A stretch of 64,000 nt of DNA from Centropus unirufus (Eukaryota > Chordata > Aves > Cuculiformes > Centropidae). The stretch is taken from positions 288,629 to 352,628 of the forward strand of contig VYZI01000254.1 of the NCBI GenBank assembly GCA_013397695.1, in the 5' to 3' direction. The position numbers were made by a program, and so were the translations under genes. The notes under the pieces were generated by a model. The model did not search any database. It was not told where the DNA came from and was given only the letters and a program-made list of their open reading frames with translations. Each line of letters opens with the position of its first letter. Positions within the stretch are counted from its first letter, which is position 1. Positions 52,801 through 64,000 of the stretch are shown one piece after another.

Positions 52801-55519
52801 CTGAATGACACCAACTGTGTCCACTATTAATGTGCTAAGACACAGGAAGATCACGTTAACTTGTTATGCCTGCTCTGTAGATGAAAAAAACACAAACCAA
52901 ATTACACTTTCTCATTCTTGCTAAGCTTGTGTTTCTGCATAGTATTCCTAGCAGATTTTTTTTCTTTCTTTTGAAGACAAGAGTTCTGCTCTAGTTGAAA
53001 CACAAGGGCTTTGAGTCTCCAACTTGAAGTATTACATGGCTCAATTGATCCAAGAATTACAGATTTGTTCATGGGGAGACTTTGTGACTCTAGAAAATCA
53101 TCTAATGTCTTTATAATATACTTCCTCAGAATAAAGTGGATTCTTTGAAGATGCATTGTTCAGAAATTAGCTCCAATCTAAGGAGGTCACAGGAACCAAA
53201 ATTCAGGTTAATCAATGTAATTAATGTATTGAAGCATTAGGTATTGTTATTTATCTTTCACAACAGGGGATCTCATAATGCTATTTATTACACAGCTTTA
53301 TCCTGATGTTTTTATCATTCAACAACAGAAAAACAGACTGAGGCTTCTGTTTATCCTATGAAATAAAATTGGTCTTGTTACTTGACTTCTTGAGGAATTT
53401 TCATCTCTTAAGTCTTCTCTGACTGCTGACTCTTACCCTACACTGTGATTGAAAGTGGGTTTTAGTTTTCTTTGAATAATTGGATACTGGTGCTAAACAA
53501 AAAGAAGGTGTCCATTTTTGGCTTGAATCTCTGAATGCTACTGCAACATAGCTAATAAATTAATAAAAACTCTGAATGAGAAAAGGTCCACTGCTTTTAA
53601 CTAATGACTACACAAACAGAAGTGAGAAATCATGATCAACCATATCTTATGCATGCTTCCTCCTAAAAACAAGACTTTGAGAAATATGGAAGATTGATAC
53701 AAATTCGTTCCTATATATCTTCTGATTTCTATTGAACCACAATGGAACTTCAGACATGTAACACGTGATCACTGTAGTAGTAGCTTCAAAGACATGTCAC
53801 TAATAAAGAGTTTCAAGAAAATAACTCATGAAATAAAGTAAATTAATGGTATTGTACATGCAAGTTAAATGGGTCTTTCGGAAGTCAGAGTGAATATAGG
53901 AATGCTACACTTTGCAAAGGCACAGATGATTAATAAAGTCAGAAAAACTGTGCTGAAAACATTACAGTCAAGGCTAGTTCTCTAAATCTAGGAGCAAAGG
54001 AACTGTATTTGCAACACCCTAACACTACTTGCCACTCCCCTTTATTTCATTCCTCTCTCTCGAAGTGTAGCTGTTTAGTTCTTTTGATACCAAAGGGTGT
54101 TATGAACAGATTTCCTTATACTGTTCTAATGCCTTTTAGTATAAGTCTCCATAAAAACTCACATATGTGCATTATAAAATTACACAGAATAAGTTCCATA
54201 TGAAAAAATCATCATATTTATTCTACTACTCTTTTAGCAGAGATTTTGACATTAAGCATGAGAACAACAGACGTTGTTTTAATTCTTCATTGTGCAAGGG
54301 GAAAAATCAACGTTTTGCTTGAGAAACTCTTTGCTTTGGTTGAGAATGAATTTTTTACATACTCCCTCTTTGCAGTCTCTCCCTTGCAAAACCAAAAAAG
54401 GATTTTAGACAGACAAAAAGTTACCACAATTATATGGAGTGTGTCATTGATAAATTCCAGGGGAATATTAGAAACTAGGTAGGCACATACCATTAGAATT
54501 AGCTGTTCAAATTGTTAAAATTCTAGCCAAGATCAAGCTTGAATATTTGGCCACATCAACCCTCAGGACTTCACTTAATTTTTTAAAGACTTGATTTCAC
54601 TCTAGATTTAGACTTCAGGAAAGTACCTCCTTCTAGAGAGCATTTTGCACAGCAGTCTATCTTTAAATGTGTGCTTAAGTCCCTTGAAGTCACTAAGTAC
54701 AGATAGAATGAGAACAGGCACAAGTCTTTGCTTTCATGACAGCCTTAGTTTCATATTATTTTTAGTTAATCCTAGGCTTTGTTTCCAGTGCATTTAGTCC
54801 TGAATTGTGCTGACACAAGATGAGATCAGTCTCGGGGCTGCAGCAACCCCAGAATTTTTTTAAGGGGACATTCCAGGAAAATTGGTTACTTTTCTCCTCC
54901 CGTCCCCTTGGAAAAAAATAAATAAGAAAACAACAACAAGAACTCAGCCTATCATTGGAGTCCACTCAAATGTTACAGATCTTTTTAGCCTGTCTGCTTC
55001 TGCATGACATCTGTTTCCTGCAAATCTCCCGATTCACTGACCAACCAGATTGGAAATGCTTTAATTATGGATATTTGTTTTGCTTTTCAACTGACCACAC
55101 TAAAAGAAAAAGATCATATGGCTCTTCTTTCTGTTTATAATGACACAGGAAGAAAAAATGCAAAGATGTACGAAAAGGACACATGTTACTGAAAGTTGAG
55201 TAATACATACAGTGCGACATTCATGCAATACAGAAGGTCCTCGTGAGTTACAGGTCTCCATATACGCATAGGCTCTAGAGCATGAATTTGTCATTAGCCT
55301 TACATATCCTGAACCGTTTTAGGATTTGACCTGCAAATTATGGTTTAGATAAATGCCTTTCAATACTGTGCTTGGTCTGAGCAGTGAAGCTGACTGTAAA
55401 ATATTAGGTACCAACAAAGCTCTGATCCTTAATCATGTTTTCCACTTATGTTGCTGGGAATTATTTAATTAACACTAGTGTAGTGTTCTAGGCTTAAATA
55501 CCACATCAATCACCTTAAT

Positions 55520-55615
55520 AGTCAAATTAAGTCAGTGATTCAACCTAGATGGAAATACAGGTTCATCTTGGCTTACTGTTATCTGTTCTGCCCATTAGGC
55601 TACATGACATCCATA
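55520..55615 (+). mobile_element. Possible MIR-like relic (3' part)
   Basis: AAGTCAGTGATTCAACCTAG, AATACAGGTTCATCTTGG and GTTCTGCCCATTAGGCTACATGACATCC fit the order of the 3' half of the MIR-like amniote repeat ('gtcagtggcagagc... aacccaggtctcc... ctaaccactaggccac'). It is very diverged. Confidence 0.4.
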
Positions 55616-55788
55616 ATTTTGGAGTTCCCATTAAAAGAAAATAAATCCACATGATGCTAAATGCTGCCTCCCAGCTGTAACACAAACTGGAATTTTGGAG
55701 CAGAGCACTGCTCCCTGACTCATCCTGGATCCCCTCCATGTGACGTTGGATTCATCTAAGCTGGCGAGAGTACAACAGAAGGTTTGGG

Positions 55789-55825
55789 TTTTTTTCTTCT
55801 TTTTTTTTTCCTTTCTTTTTTTTTT
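55789..55825. repeat. T/C homopolymer-like tract
   Basis: Thirty-seven consecutive pyrimidines, mostly T, interrupted by single C residues or CC. Confidence 0.93.
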
Positions 55826-58509
55826 AAATCACCCACTGTCAGATAACATGTGGATGTTCACAAAGCATGTCTCTAGGGTGTGAAAAACAACAATACTAGG
55901 GAGGGGCCTTTCTGAATATAGACGAATAGAAAAGAAAAGATAAAAGGACTAAAGATTTATATGCAGATAATCTAAGCATTGACTCAGTGCCATTGCTAAG
56001 TGTATAAAATACATAAAACCCAGACAGAGATGTTGGGGCAGGGGGGAGATTGTGTAAGAAGTATGAAAGAGGTGAACTACAAAAAAGATAAAAATAGCAC
56101 ACCCATGGAGCAAAAACGTGCTTCACACATAGTTTAAATACAGCCACCACACTTCATGTCTCATGGGCATGACTTTACTATGAGCTTCTCTGTTGCTTGT
56201 TTGTAGTTGCAAAGAACCCAGAAAACAAGAAAAACAAACACAGCACAACTTTACTGTGTTTATTTGATTAGAAAGATACTCAACATGCACCTTAAGCATT
56301 TTCCATGGGTTAAAAAGACAATGGGTCAAATATAGCCCTGGCTATTCTGCCGGCTGCCTTGCCAGAAGAGTGTGGTGGGAAAGCCTGCTTAACCAGCATT
56401 GAAGGATTTCCTCATGTAGGAAACCTCAAAGAGTAAAGAGATAGCTCAGTGGCCAATTCCTTTACCAGGAGTGTTAGCCAAAGAAATACTGGCATGTACT
56501 GGGTATTCAGCTGTTTCCAGGCTGATGAATCTGCCCCTCCACAGCTAAAGGTAACTGGTATGTCTACATTGCAGTGGTGCACATCGAAGAGACACCTGAG
56601 ATTACAATTTCCATATTAACAACAACAAAAAAAATAAAGAAAAGCAAAATAGAGATTCCTGAAGACTCTACAAATATAATACTTTGACCACCCCAAGCAG
56701 ACAGCATGCTCACACAGTGACTCTGAATGATTATAAGCTCCTGCAAATTAAAGATCCTGTGTGAGACATTTTCCCCTCTACTTGTTCTGTGGCAGAACAT
56801 AGGAAGAGATGCTGCATATATCTCTTCTGATAGGACCAAATTATGGACAAGTTTTGCTGAGAGTGCTGCATTCTTTGTCTTTGCTTTTAAAACATTGATG
56901 TTTAAAGTGTTGATTTGCTTATTTACTATTACTGAATAATGATGCAGTATCCTCAAACACCTTATAAAAGGGCACTATCCCAAATAACAACATCTATTTC
57001 TATTTAATATTCTAGCTTAATTAAAACTATTTTTTCCTAGGGCCTTGTTTCATTTAATTCAATTGCAAAATCCCAATAGAATTTCAAGGTGCATAATGAA
57101 CACAGTAGTATCTACAGTGAAAACATCACTTCCCAGAAAACAAAACTAAATAAAACCACTGAGAAGTAGACTGAAATCAGGGTTATTACAGTTTCCTGGA
57201 ACGTTGGCTGATGGCACAACCTGCAGCTGGAGGGAAGCAGGTGGAGGATGCTTCCTAGGAGTGGGGTCTGAAGGGGGGAATCTTAAGGGAATCTAACAGT
57301 AGATACCCACTCTACCAAATGTGAGAGCAGGAATACAACAGAATATTGTATCTTTCTGAGATTTAGACACTTTACTGAGCACTATTAGAAGGCACTTCTC
57401 CTCCTGAGATAATTGTGATCTGGAAGCATTTTATTGCAGCTCTTGTAACTGCAGTTGTTCCTATATTTTGAGAGGCAGTAGAAGATACATGTGAAGATGT
57501 TATTTCCATTTCTGGTTAAAGCGCTTCATGGGCAGAGCCAACATGCCAGCTGTGGGAGACTTTGGCTCAAAACACTTCTGCCTTTTTTGGGGCCCATCTC
57601 TCTGTGCTTCACCCACTGAACCAAATGGGGAGTTTGCCCTGTTCTCTGTACCCTGTAAATCCCTGTTGGATTGATCCAGCGGTAAGAAGAGGGAAAATAA
57701 ATTTAGTTCCTGGATCTCAGGCTAGTCTAGATATCCAAGCCAAAATAAAGTTCAAATAAAAGTGAAGCCAAACTGCTCAGCCTGATCAAGGTTAAAACAC
57801 TTCTATTTATGATGCATCTCAGACTAGGTCTTGACTTGGAAGTTTTAAGAAAAAAGGGGTGTGACACCTGCAAAATTTGAGTACCTCTGTTTGACAACAT
57901 GATTATAATTATGGATTAAAATAACCAAATTCCTCCTTATGAAGCTATTTAGACACCAACCTTTCACTGATTTAGGGAAGACTTTGGTCCTTACCTACCT
58001 TGCTGATGATGATGAGTAGTGCTTTTCTGGATTAGCCCATAATAAACTAAACAAACTAGTGGAAATGCAAAGATGCAAACCACAACAGCTGTACTAATAA
58101 AGGCTTGGAAAACAGTATTAAAAAGCTGCACCATACCGATCGCCTCCTACTGGCAAATTATTAAGTAAGTCTCTCTACCTGTTCCCCCGATTTGCAAGCA
58201 GGCAGTACAAAATAAAAAAAATGACATGCTAAAATTCTTGCAAAAGTTCTTGCCTGCATCTTCAGGGCCTCTGTCAGAGCCACAGAAGCAGCATTATTCT
58301 GCTTCTTTCTTGGCAAAATCCTCCTACTCTTGGTCAGACTGCCACATTAATCTCTGCTATTCCTGGACTAGTCTTCCCATTTTCAATCAAAGTAAAACTT
58401 TTTTAAAAGAAACATAGGTAGCTACTTTGTGCCTCTTCACTATACAGTCACCAATTACCTAACCCATTCAGGAATGTTTCCTTTCTAGAAGCAACAGCTT
58501 TCTTTGGAG

Positions 58510-58538
58510 ATATATATATATACACGCGAATATATATT
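58510..58538. repeat. Interrupted (TA)n tract
   Basis: ATATATATATATACACGCGAATATATATTC, two alternating TA runs around ACACGCGA. It lies about 350 bases from the CpG island on the gene-body side. Confidence 0.9.
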
Positions 58539-59352
58539 CACTGCAAAACTAGGAGTTATACCACCCTCTGTGTTATTGCACAGACAAAAGTAGAGGGTGT
58601 CAGTGTGAGAAGACGAATAATCTCATTTCAGTGAGCACCCCAGGCCAGCCAGGTGCTCGGCAGCTCCTCGTGATGGACACATTCAGCTCCTGGCAATGCT
58701 GCAGGACTGTATGGAATAGAAGGAATTTTACCACTGCTGGAACACGCAACAGTGTTGCTGATGATCATGGGCTGGTTACGCCCATGCTGCCCTTCCTCGC
58801 CCCGAGTCTCTTCTGCGAAGCAGAAGCAGGCACAGAGGTGCCGGGGCAGAAGGAGTGAAAAACCTCTCCCTAAGTCCGCACTGCTCCTACCTCCCCAGCC
58901 GCTCCACAGCTCCCCAAAACTGTCTCCTCCTCTCCCCGACCTCCAAAACCCACCCATGCCGCGTTCCCGGGGCAGAGCCGAGGGGTTTTCCCCAGCCAGC
59001 GCACCTCACCACCTAGGATGACAGCAAGGCAGGTGGCGCGGGGGCTGCCGCCCGCTCCTGGCGCCAGCACCCGCTCCGCGGCAGCCCCGGCGGCTGGCGG
59101 GGCAGAAGCGAGCGCAGGGTCCGAGGCAAACAAGGACGGGACCCCAGGCACTTTTCCACAGCCCTCCCCGTCCACCCCTTCTCCGCGGCGGCAGGAGAGC
59201 GCCAGAGCCCAGCAAAGCGGCGCGAAGTCGCGGAGGCTGCGTGGTACCTGCCGGTGAGCCGGAGCGGCAGCGAGGTGCGGGGCGAGACTGGTGCGGGGCC
59301 GTGGCCGGCGGCCGGGTTTTTGGAGGCGTTGCGAGAGAGGAGGGCTCCTCCC

Positions 59353-59370
59353 CGGCGGCGGCGGCGGCGG
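59353..59370. repeat. (CGG)6 trinucleotide tract
   Basis: Six perfect CGG units inside the CpG island, bounded by CC and AGGG. Short CGG runs are common in 5' UTRs of CpG-island genes. Confidence 0.95.
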
Positions 59371-59490
59371 AGGGTCTCGCTCCTTCTGCGCCGAGTGTCA
59401 GACTTTCCCCTGGCTTCCCTTCCTCCATCCCCGCCACCCCTTTCCACTCCCTCGCACGCACATGCACACCCCTCCAGCAAATGGGCTGCT

Positions 59491-59492
<2 letters not shown>

Positions 59493-59526
<34 letters not shown>
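59493..59526. repeat. (GT)17 microsatellite in CpG island
   Basis: Perfect dinucleotide run of 34 bases, immediately preceded by TTC and followed by CAGTTAG. It sits at the outer edge of the CpG island, so it is probably close to the transcription start. Such tracts vary in length between individuals and can adopt Z-DNA. Confidence 0.97.
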
Positions 59527-59527
<1 letters not shown>

Positions 59528-60081
59528 AGTTAGCTCAGACACACACCCACTGCTGCAGCTCCCGGCGCAGGGCACAGCTCCGGCCAGCGGGAAATATTAA
59601 CTCCGTGAAAAGTATCGGGGTGCACACGCAGACACGTAAACACACGTTCAGATTGTGGCAGCAATATACATAGCTCCTCTGAGACTGGGTACCGATGGAC
59701 TCATTACTTTTTCCTGGACCACGGACCTCTCCTGCGCTGCTGGATCACACACCTGTGAGCTTGTACAGGGGCATCCCGACCTAACACTGTGATCACCCTG
59801 CGCAGGTGCTGAATCAGATCACAACGTTTAAAACAACCTCAGGTCCACTCACATTATTCCCATGACGCATTCCCACTGGGGCTGAACTGCAGGTCACTGG
59901 CTGGTAGACTGAGAGCAAGAAAAAGTCAGCTCACCACACTGAGTAACAGGGAGGCAGCAGCTGCGTGGTGGCACAGTGCTAGGAGCTGATGCCCGTTTCA
60001 GAGTAGCCCAGGTGCAAAACTGTAGCTGCCGGGCACACATCTGCATTCACCATTATTTGTTTTGCCAGTGGAATGTGCTAC

Positions 60082-60145
60082 ATCGGTGGTTCTCCAGCTT
60101 TCACATGCTGCAGACCGCTTCCGAAGAGAGAATTTCACTCCTGGC
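60082..60145 (+). mobile_element. Possible hAT (Charlie-like) terminal fragment
   Basis: ATCGGTGGTTCTCCAGCTTT followed by CATGCTGCAGACCGCTTCC resembles the 'cagtggttctcaaactttt...cagacc' terminus of hAT-Charlie DNA transposons. The opposite terminal repeat was not found nearby, so this may be a solo fragment or a chance match. Confidence 0.3.
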
Positions 60146-61848
60146 CCAACCCACTCCCACACCAAACCCTTCTCTCCAATATATTTCCTTCTGTGGCTAC
60201 CCAAGGAAGAGTCTTTCTGCCCACAGGCTGAGAGCCTTTGAACACATGGCACAGATAGTACCAGACGCTTCCAGACAAGACACAGTGGGGCTCTTTCAAA
60301 ACTTGCTTCCCTTAGTGAAGTGCTCAGATTGAAAAATTTCAGCTGGCGACTTGGTTGTAGAACAGACTCCGACTGTTGCTCCTGTGAAATAACAGCAGAA
60401 CCTAAGACGTCCAGAGAAATATATTGGAGTTTCCACCAAGATACTCACCTCAGCAGAACTTCATCATCACCTGCTATTCATGTAGAAGTCAGATGTGTGG
60501 TCCAGGCATACAGGATAGGATGTAATATGTAGGTTTTTTTCTAAGTTCACCAACACCAATCTTTACACATTTTTATCTAGGCTTTTTTAAACAATTCATA
60601 ACTACAGCACCAAGAGATGTTTTTATAAACTCTGCACACAGACTCAACTTGTCTCTACGTGTCTTGTACTTCCACAAAATACACTGAGGAATTTGAAGAC
60701 AGGTTGTTTCTTAGTTGCCATTGACTTCTGCTGTTTTAGGAAATTCAAACTGGAATTTAATTCCTGATTTTTTACATTCATTTCATTATCATCAATAAAA
60801 CTTTCCATTGCTTTAATCCCTGGATGGCTGGCACTGTTTAATAAAAATATCACTGTGATTGGTAAAATGCTTTTTAGAACTCAGTTTGAGTAATAAGTTT
60901 CTGTGGAATGATTCTTACATTTTACCTTATTCTCAGATACTCACTGAACATCACAGCCACTCTGCTGGTAGCCTCATTATGCACCAGAAGAAGATCTAGA
61001 AAGAGAAAATGAGGAACAGGTTGTTGGAAGAAAAATCCAACTTGGACTTTGATATATTCTGAAAACTTGAATGCTGGTAAAAAGAATAGATACTGAAGAG
61101 TACTGCATGCTTCATGTACTGGAGTTATTTCAGACTCCCGTGAAAAATAAATCAGTACGAATGTCCCTTTTTTTTCATTTGTGGAACCAGTCTATATTCT
61201 CTGTGAAAAGCAAAAGGAATGGTTTTGGAAATGATTTTATTTTAGTAGAGAGTTTTTCTCCTTGAAAATCATGTGAACTCGTATTTTTCATGGAATAAAT
61301 AGCAGAAGGTTCATTTTTCAAGAACTATACCCAGGAATTTGTGAAAAAATTAAGCTCTTCATTTACTGAAGTGGAAGAAACCAAGAAAAAAGATGCCCTC
61401 TTGTGGCTGTTTTCTGAATGAAAAAAAAATGGGAAAGTTAAAATTTCTGTGGAGACAGCGCAGAACAAATATGCTTTTTTATTCCTTGTTACTAAAGCTG
61501 TAAAACAAGTTTACACAAGGTCATATCCTGGAAAATGGCTGAGGATACATTCATCATCTGCACAGTGCCATTTTAAATGATCAGTTGAGGCATTCCTTGG
61601 CATTATGTTTTAAACCACTGTTCAGATAATCCGAGAGTAGATAAGTATAGCTTTAGTTTGAGACATTAGAAGGATTTTCCCCTATCTTGATATTTGCATT
61701 AATGCTACCTCTTTTAGTAACCATTCTGGTCAGGACTGCATTTGCCCCTTACAATGTGTTCAAAATGCCCCCAATGCTGCCAAATTTACAGAAAGTTTCT
61801 GAAGTTTTAATAGGAGGGAAAGGTTCCTCTCAATATTTTGAGGATACA

Positions 61849-62382
61849 ATGATACTCAGCACTTGTCAGGACACATCAGGAATACTGTGTTCAGTTTTAG
61901 CCCTCCCTTTACAAAAAAAGACATGGACAGGCTTGAGAGGGTCCAGAGAGGGCTCACAAAGATGATCTGGGAAGCCTTCTGTATGAGAAAAGGCTGAGAC
62001 AACTGGGTTTGATCAGCCCTGAGAAAAGAAGGCTTAGGGAAGATCTTATCAACATGTTCAGGTATTTAAAGGATGGCTAAAAGGAAGATGGAGACTCCCA
62101 TTTTGTAAGGAGACACATGGGAAAGACAGGGCATAATGGATACAAATTAATCTTCTGGAGATTCTAATTGGACACAAGAGGGAATTCTTTCACAGTGAAA
62201 ATAATCAGCCATTGGAATAATCTTTCCAGGGAAGTGGCAGATTTCCCAGCACTGGGCACTTTTAAGATTTAGGTGGCAATGGTGCTGGGCAATCTTGTCT
62301 AGACTGTGCTTTTGCCAAGAAAGGTTAGATCAGATGATCCTTGAGGTTCTTTCTAAATTAGTGTTCTATCATTCAATGATTA
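61849..62382 (+). mobile_element. CR1 LINE 3' fragment with RT C-terminus and 3' tail, plus strand
   Basis: The longest CR1 copy here. It starts within the reverse transcriptase C-terminal region (ATACTGTGTTCAGTTTTAGCC, 'YCVQF'-type), continues through GAGGGTCCAGAGAGGGCTCAC, AGGCTGAGACAACTGGGTTTG and AGCCCTGAGAAAAGAAGGC, and reaches the 3' UTR with TAGATCAGATGATCCTTGAGG. It ends in TTCTATCATTCAATGAT, a decayed form of the CR1 ATTCTATG octamer tail. Frameshifts and stops throughout show it is dead, and its 5' truncation is typical of CR1. Confidence 0.93.
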
Positions 62383-63456
62383 TAGTGATGCAGTGACCGT
62401 GACATTATTTTTCCTTCAGAAAGGATGCTAACTATTGGATGGAAGAATTATTCAACAGGTTCTTACAAACATGAATATGAAAAGTTTTTTCTCCCTTTTT
62501 GTCTTTTATCATTAATTTGAGTCTCATACCACACCCAGTACCCTGGACAACTTTTCAAATTCCCGACAAGGCTGAGTGCCTTTTAAAAGAAAACTTCAGA
62601 TATTAGCATTTTTATTTTATCATTGAGCAATTACACAAGCATGAATCGAATTACCAAATAAATGTTTAGGAAATGGTTAAAATTAGAAAGAGAGGCAAGC
62701 TGGGTTTGTTCCTTTCTATTCCCTTCCCTTACTGCTTGATCATAAGTCTGAACACTGTCCAGGATACTGTAATGCCAAACTGTCATATTTCAGAAAGAAC
62801 TATTTTCATCTGCGATAAAATGTCAAAGCAGATATATAGTCTCTCAGGAAAGGCTGCAGGAAAAACACGAGACAGCAGCATGCTGCCACACTATAGGCAT
62901 TTATACTGAACTCTATAATTCCTTCTGCAAGTAGTGACAGAAATGCCTGCAGCACTGTGCAATCCAACGTTGTTGCTTAAATTTCTTGAGGACAGATACT
63001 GTTTCTCAAAAGTAAGGCTAAGTTCTGCCTAGTGAATCTCTTTTAATTGAACAATTATGCTTTTCATGTCTTTGAGATATTCCACAAAAAGCTGCTGTAA
63101 CTCATGTCCAGTTTTCAAAGGATTCTCAGCCCTTTACTGGCAAAACCAAGAGGCTGAGTGTTGACTTACGAATCTGCATGGCTTGAGGTCTGGCAGTTCT
63201 TATTCCCTTATTCCCAACCACCCATCCCTACCTCTGCTCCCAGCAGCAGACATGGAAGTGGCAAATGTGGAGCAACTTCTGTACCTGGCAAGTTAAAGAA
63301 GGACTTTTCATCTGCTGGGTTGGGAACTGGAGCAGCAAAAGAGCTGATACACGTGCATTTCAACCCATCATTCGCAAGAGGGAAAACCTTTGGAAGGATG
63401 AGGTGGGGAACATACAGCTAGGGGCAGCAACCACCTAATCCAGTCAACCTGAAGTG

Positions 63457-63543
63457 CTCAAACATAAAAAAACCAAAAAAACCCCCCAAAAATAAAAAAA
63501 TGTAAAAAATAATAAAAAAAAAAACAAAACCTCAAACATAAAA
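63457..63543 (+). repeat. A-rich tract flanked by 13-bp direct repeats
   Basis: CTCAAACATAAAA occurs at 63457-63469 and exactly again at 63531-63543. The 61 bases between are almost all A with CC or CCCCCC interruptions. The arrangement resembles a target-site duplication around a poly(A) tail with no retained body. Confidence 0.85.
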
Positions 63544-64000
63544 TGTGCCTCCCTTTGGAGGACTGAGTCACTAAGCATCTGTAGCTACTGTGCAAGCCTA
63601 TTAGCAGATTGGGTCCCACACTTGCAATATTCAGACTGCAACACTGACCAAGAATCTGGATCAATATTCTTTAAAGACAGCAGGTGTATTTTCAGCAACA
63701 CTAATGGGACCTGCACTGATTGATGGGCACTGGACAGAGGAGAGAATTATATATAGATGTGTAAAATAGTTACTAGAAGTCAGGTATTTCAATCTTTGAT
63801 AAGTAAGAAGCAGAAAATTATTAGTGAAGTATTGAATCTCCCCCTGCAGTCCACAAGGAGTTAAAGTTTCTTTTTTTGTTTGTGCTCTTTCTACAGCTCA
63901 GATTTTTGCATTATCTGACCTTTGGTGGTCTCCAGAGCAAGACAAGGGACTGTGCTTGCTCGCTTCCCTACCAATTTGAGAAGAGAATAATCTGTTTTAC

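Larger units (their letters stand above)
16411..58880 (-). other. SEMA3D: Probable SEMA3D 5' intron (between first exon and coding exon)
   Basis: About 42 kb of AT-rich DNA upstream of the coding exon, ending at the CpG island. The coding exon has a genuine splice acceptor, so at least one upstream non-coding exon exists. The nearest promoter-like sequence on that side is the CpG island, and reading this whole stretch as intron follows from that. Small additional 5' UTR exons could be hidden here and cannot be recognised by eye. Visible contents are ancient SINE/CR1 relics near 17.2, 20.2, 24.9, 29.7-30.0, 44.9, 47.1 and 55.5 kb, several microsatellites, a 21-bp tandem duplication at 22913 and the N gap at 49760. 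Confidence 0.55.
58860..59610. promoter_or_regulatory. SEMA3D: CpG island, probable SEMA3D promoter and non-coding first exon
   Basis: This is the only strongly GC-rich, CpG-dense block in the window; for example 59041-59100 contains nine CpG dinucleotides in 60 bases, whereas flanking DNA is AT-rich with rare CpG. Such islands mark vertebrate promoters. It lies upstream of the minus-strand SEMA3D coding exon, and no other gene is recognised here, so assigning it to SEMA3D is an inference from position. Possible minus-strand donors for a first exon are CAG/GTACC (last exon base 59248), GGTG/GTGAGG (59010) and GGGAG/GTAGGA (58891). A plus-strand donor CCG/GTGAGC (last exon base 59253) means a divergent transcript cannot be excluded. 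No TATA box is evident. The long open frames on both strands are a by-product of GC richness. Confidence 0.7.
59611..64000. other. Probable SEMA3D 5' flanking region
   Basis: AT-rich DNA beyond the CpG island with no recognised exon. It contains a possible hAT-like fragment at 60082, a CR1 copy at 61849-62382 and an A-rich tract with flanking direct repeats at 63457-63543. I see nothing else that can be named. Confidence 0.5.

Noticed and set aside
59006..59575. Minus-strand open frame of 189 codons in the CpG island
   Set aside because: It runs through the (GT)17 tract as alternating Thr-His and through Arg/Ala/Pro-rich low-complexity sequence. Overlapping frames on both strands are equally open, which is what GC-rich DNA with few stops gives.
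59254..59673. Plus-strand open frame of 139 codons in the CpG island
   Set aside because: Same reason: Arg/Pro-rich and Cys-Val repeats derived from the CGG and GT tracts, with no recognisable domain.

Overview
This window is vertebrate nuclear DNA, almost certainly from a bird. It is AT-rich, has no dense gene content, and carries several CR1 LINE fragments of the avian type: minus strand about 76-290, plus strand about 380-660, minus strand 20147-20215, and plus strand 61849-62382 ending in the degenerate ATTCTATG-type tail. Older amniote repeat relics are also present. No operons, CRISPR arrays, rRNA, tRNA or intact mobile elements were seen. There is one short assembly gap of 35 Ns at 49760-49794.

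The one protein-coding feature I can support is on the minus strand at 16220-16410. It is an exon with a good polypyrimidine acceptor and a GTAAAC donor. It encodes a signal peptide followed by KQNIPRLKLSYK, the recognisable N-terminus of the secreted class 3 semaphorin SEMA3D. The sema domain and everything after it must lie to the left of position 1, because no further coding exon was recognised in the 16.2 kb downstream.

Layout: 1-16219 is the left-hand part of the intron after this exon. 16411 to about 58.9 kb is most simply the upstream intron of SEMA3D, with repeat relics, microsatellites and no recognised exon. About 58.86-59.61 kb is a strong CpG island with (CGG)6 and (GT)17 tracts. 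It is the best candidate for the SEMA3D promoter and non-coding first exon, about 42.5 kb upstream of the coding exon. 59.6-64 kb is then 5' flank, with a CR1 copy and an A-rich insertion-like tract.

I did not find an undescribed biological system. The items most worth checking are the shifted start codon of SEMA3D, the CpG-island promoter assignment with its microsatellite, a poly(A)-like tract flanked by a 13-bp direct repeat, and several perfect inverted repeats.
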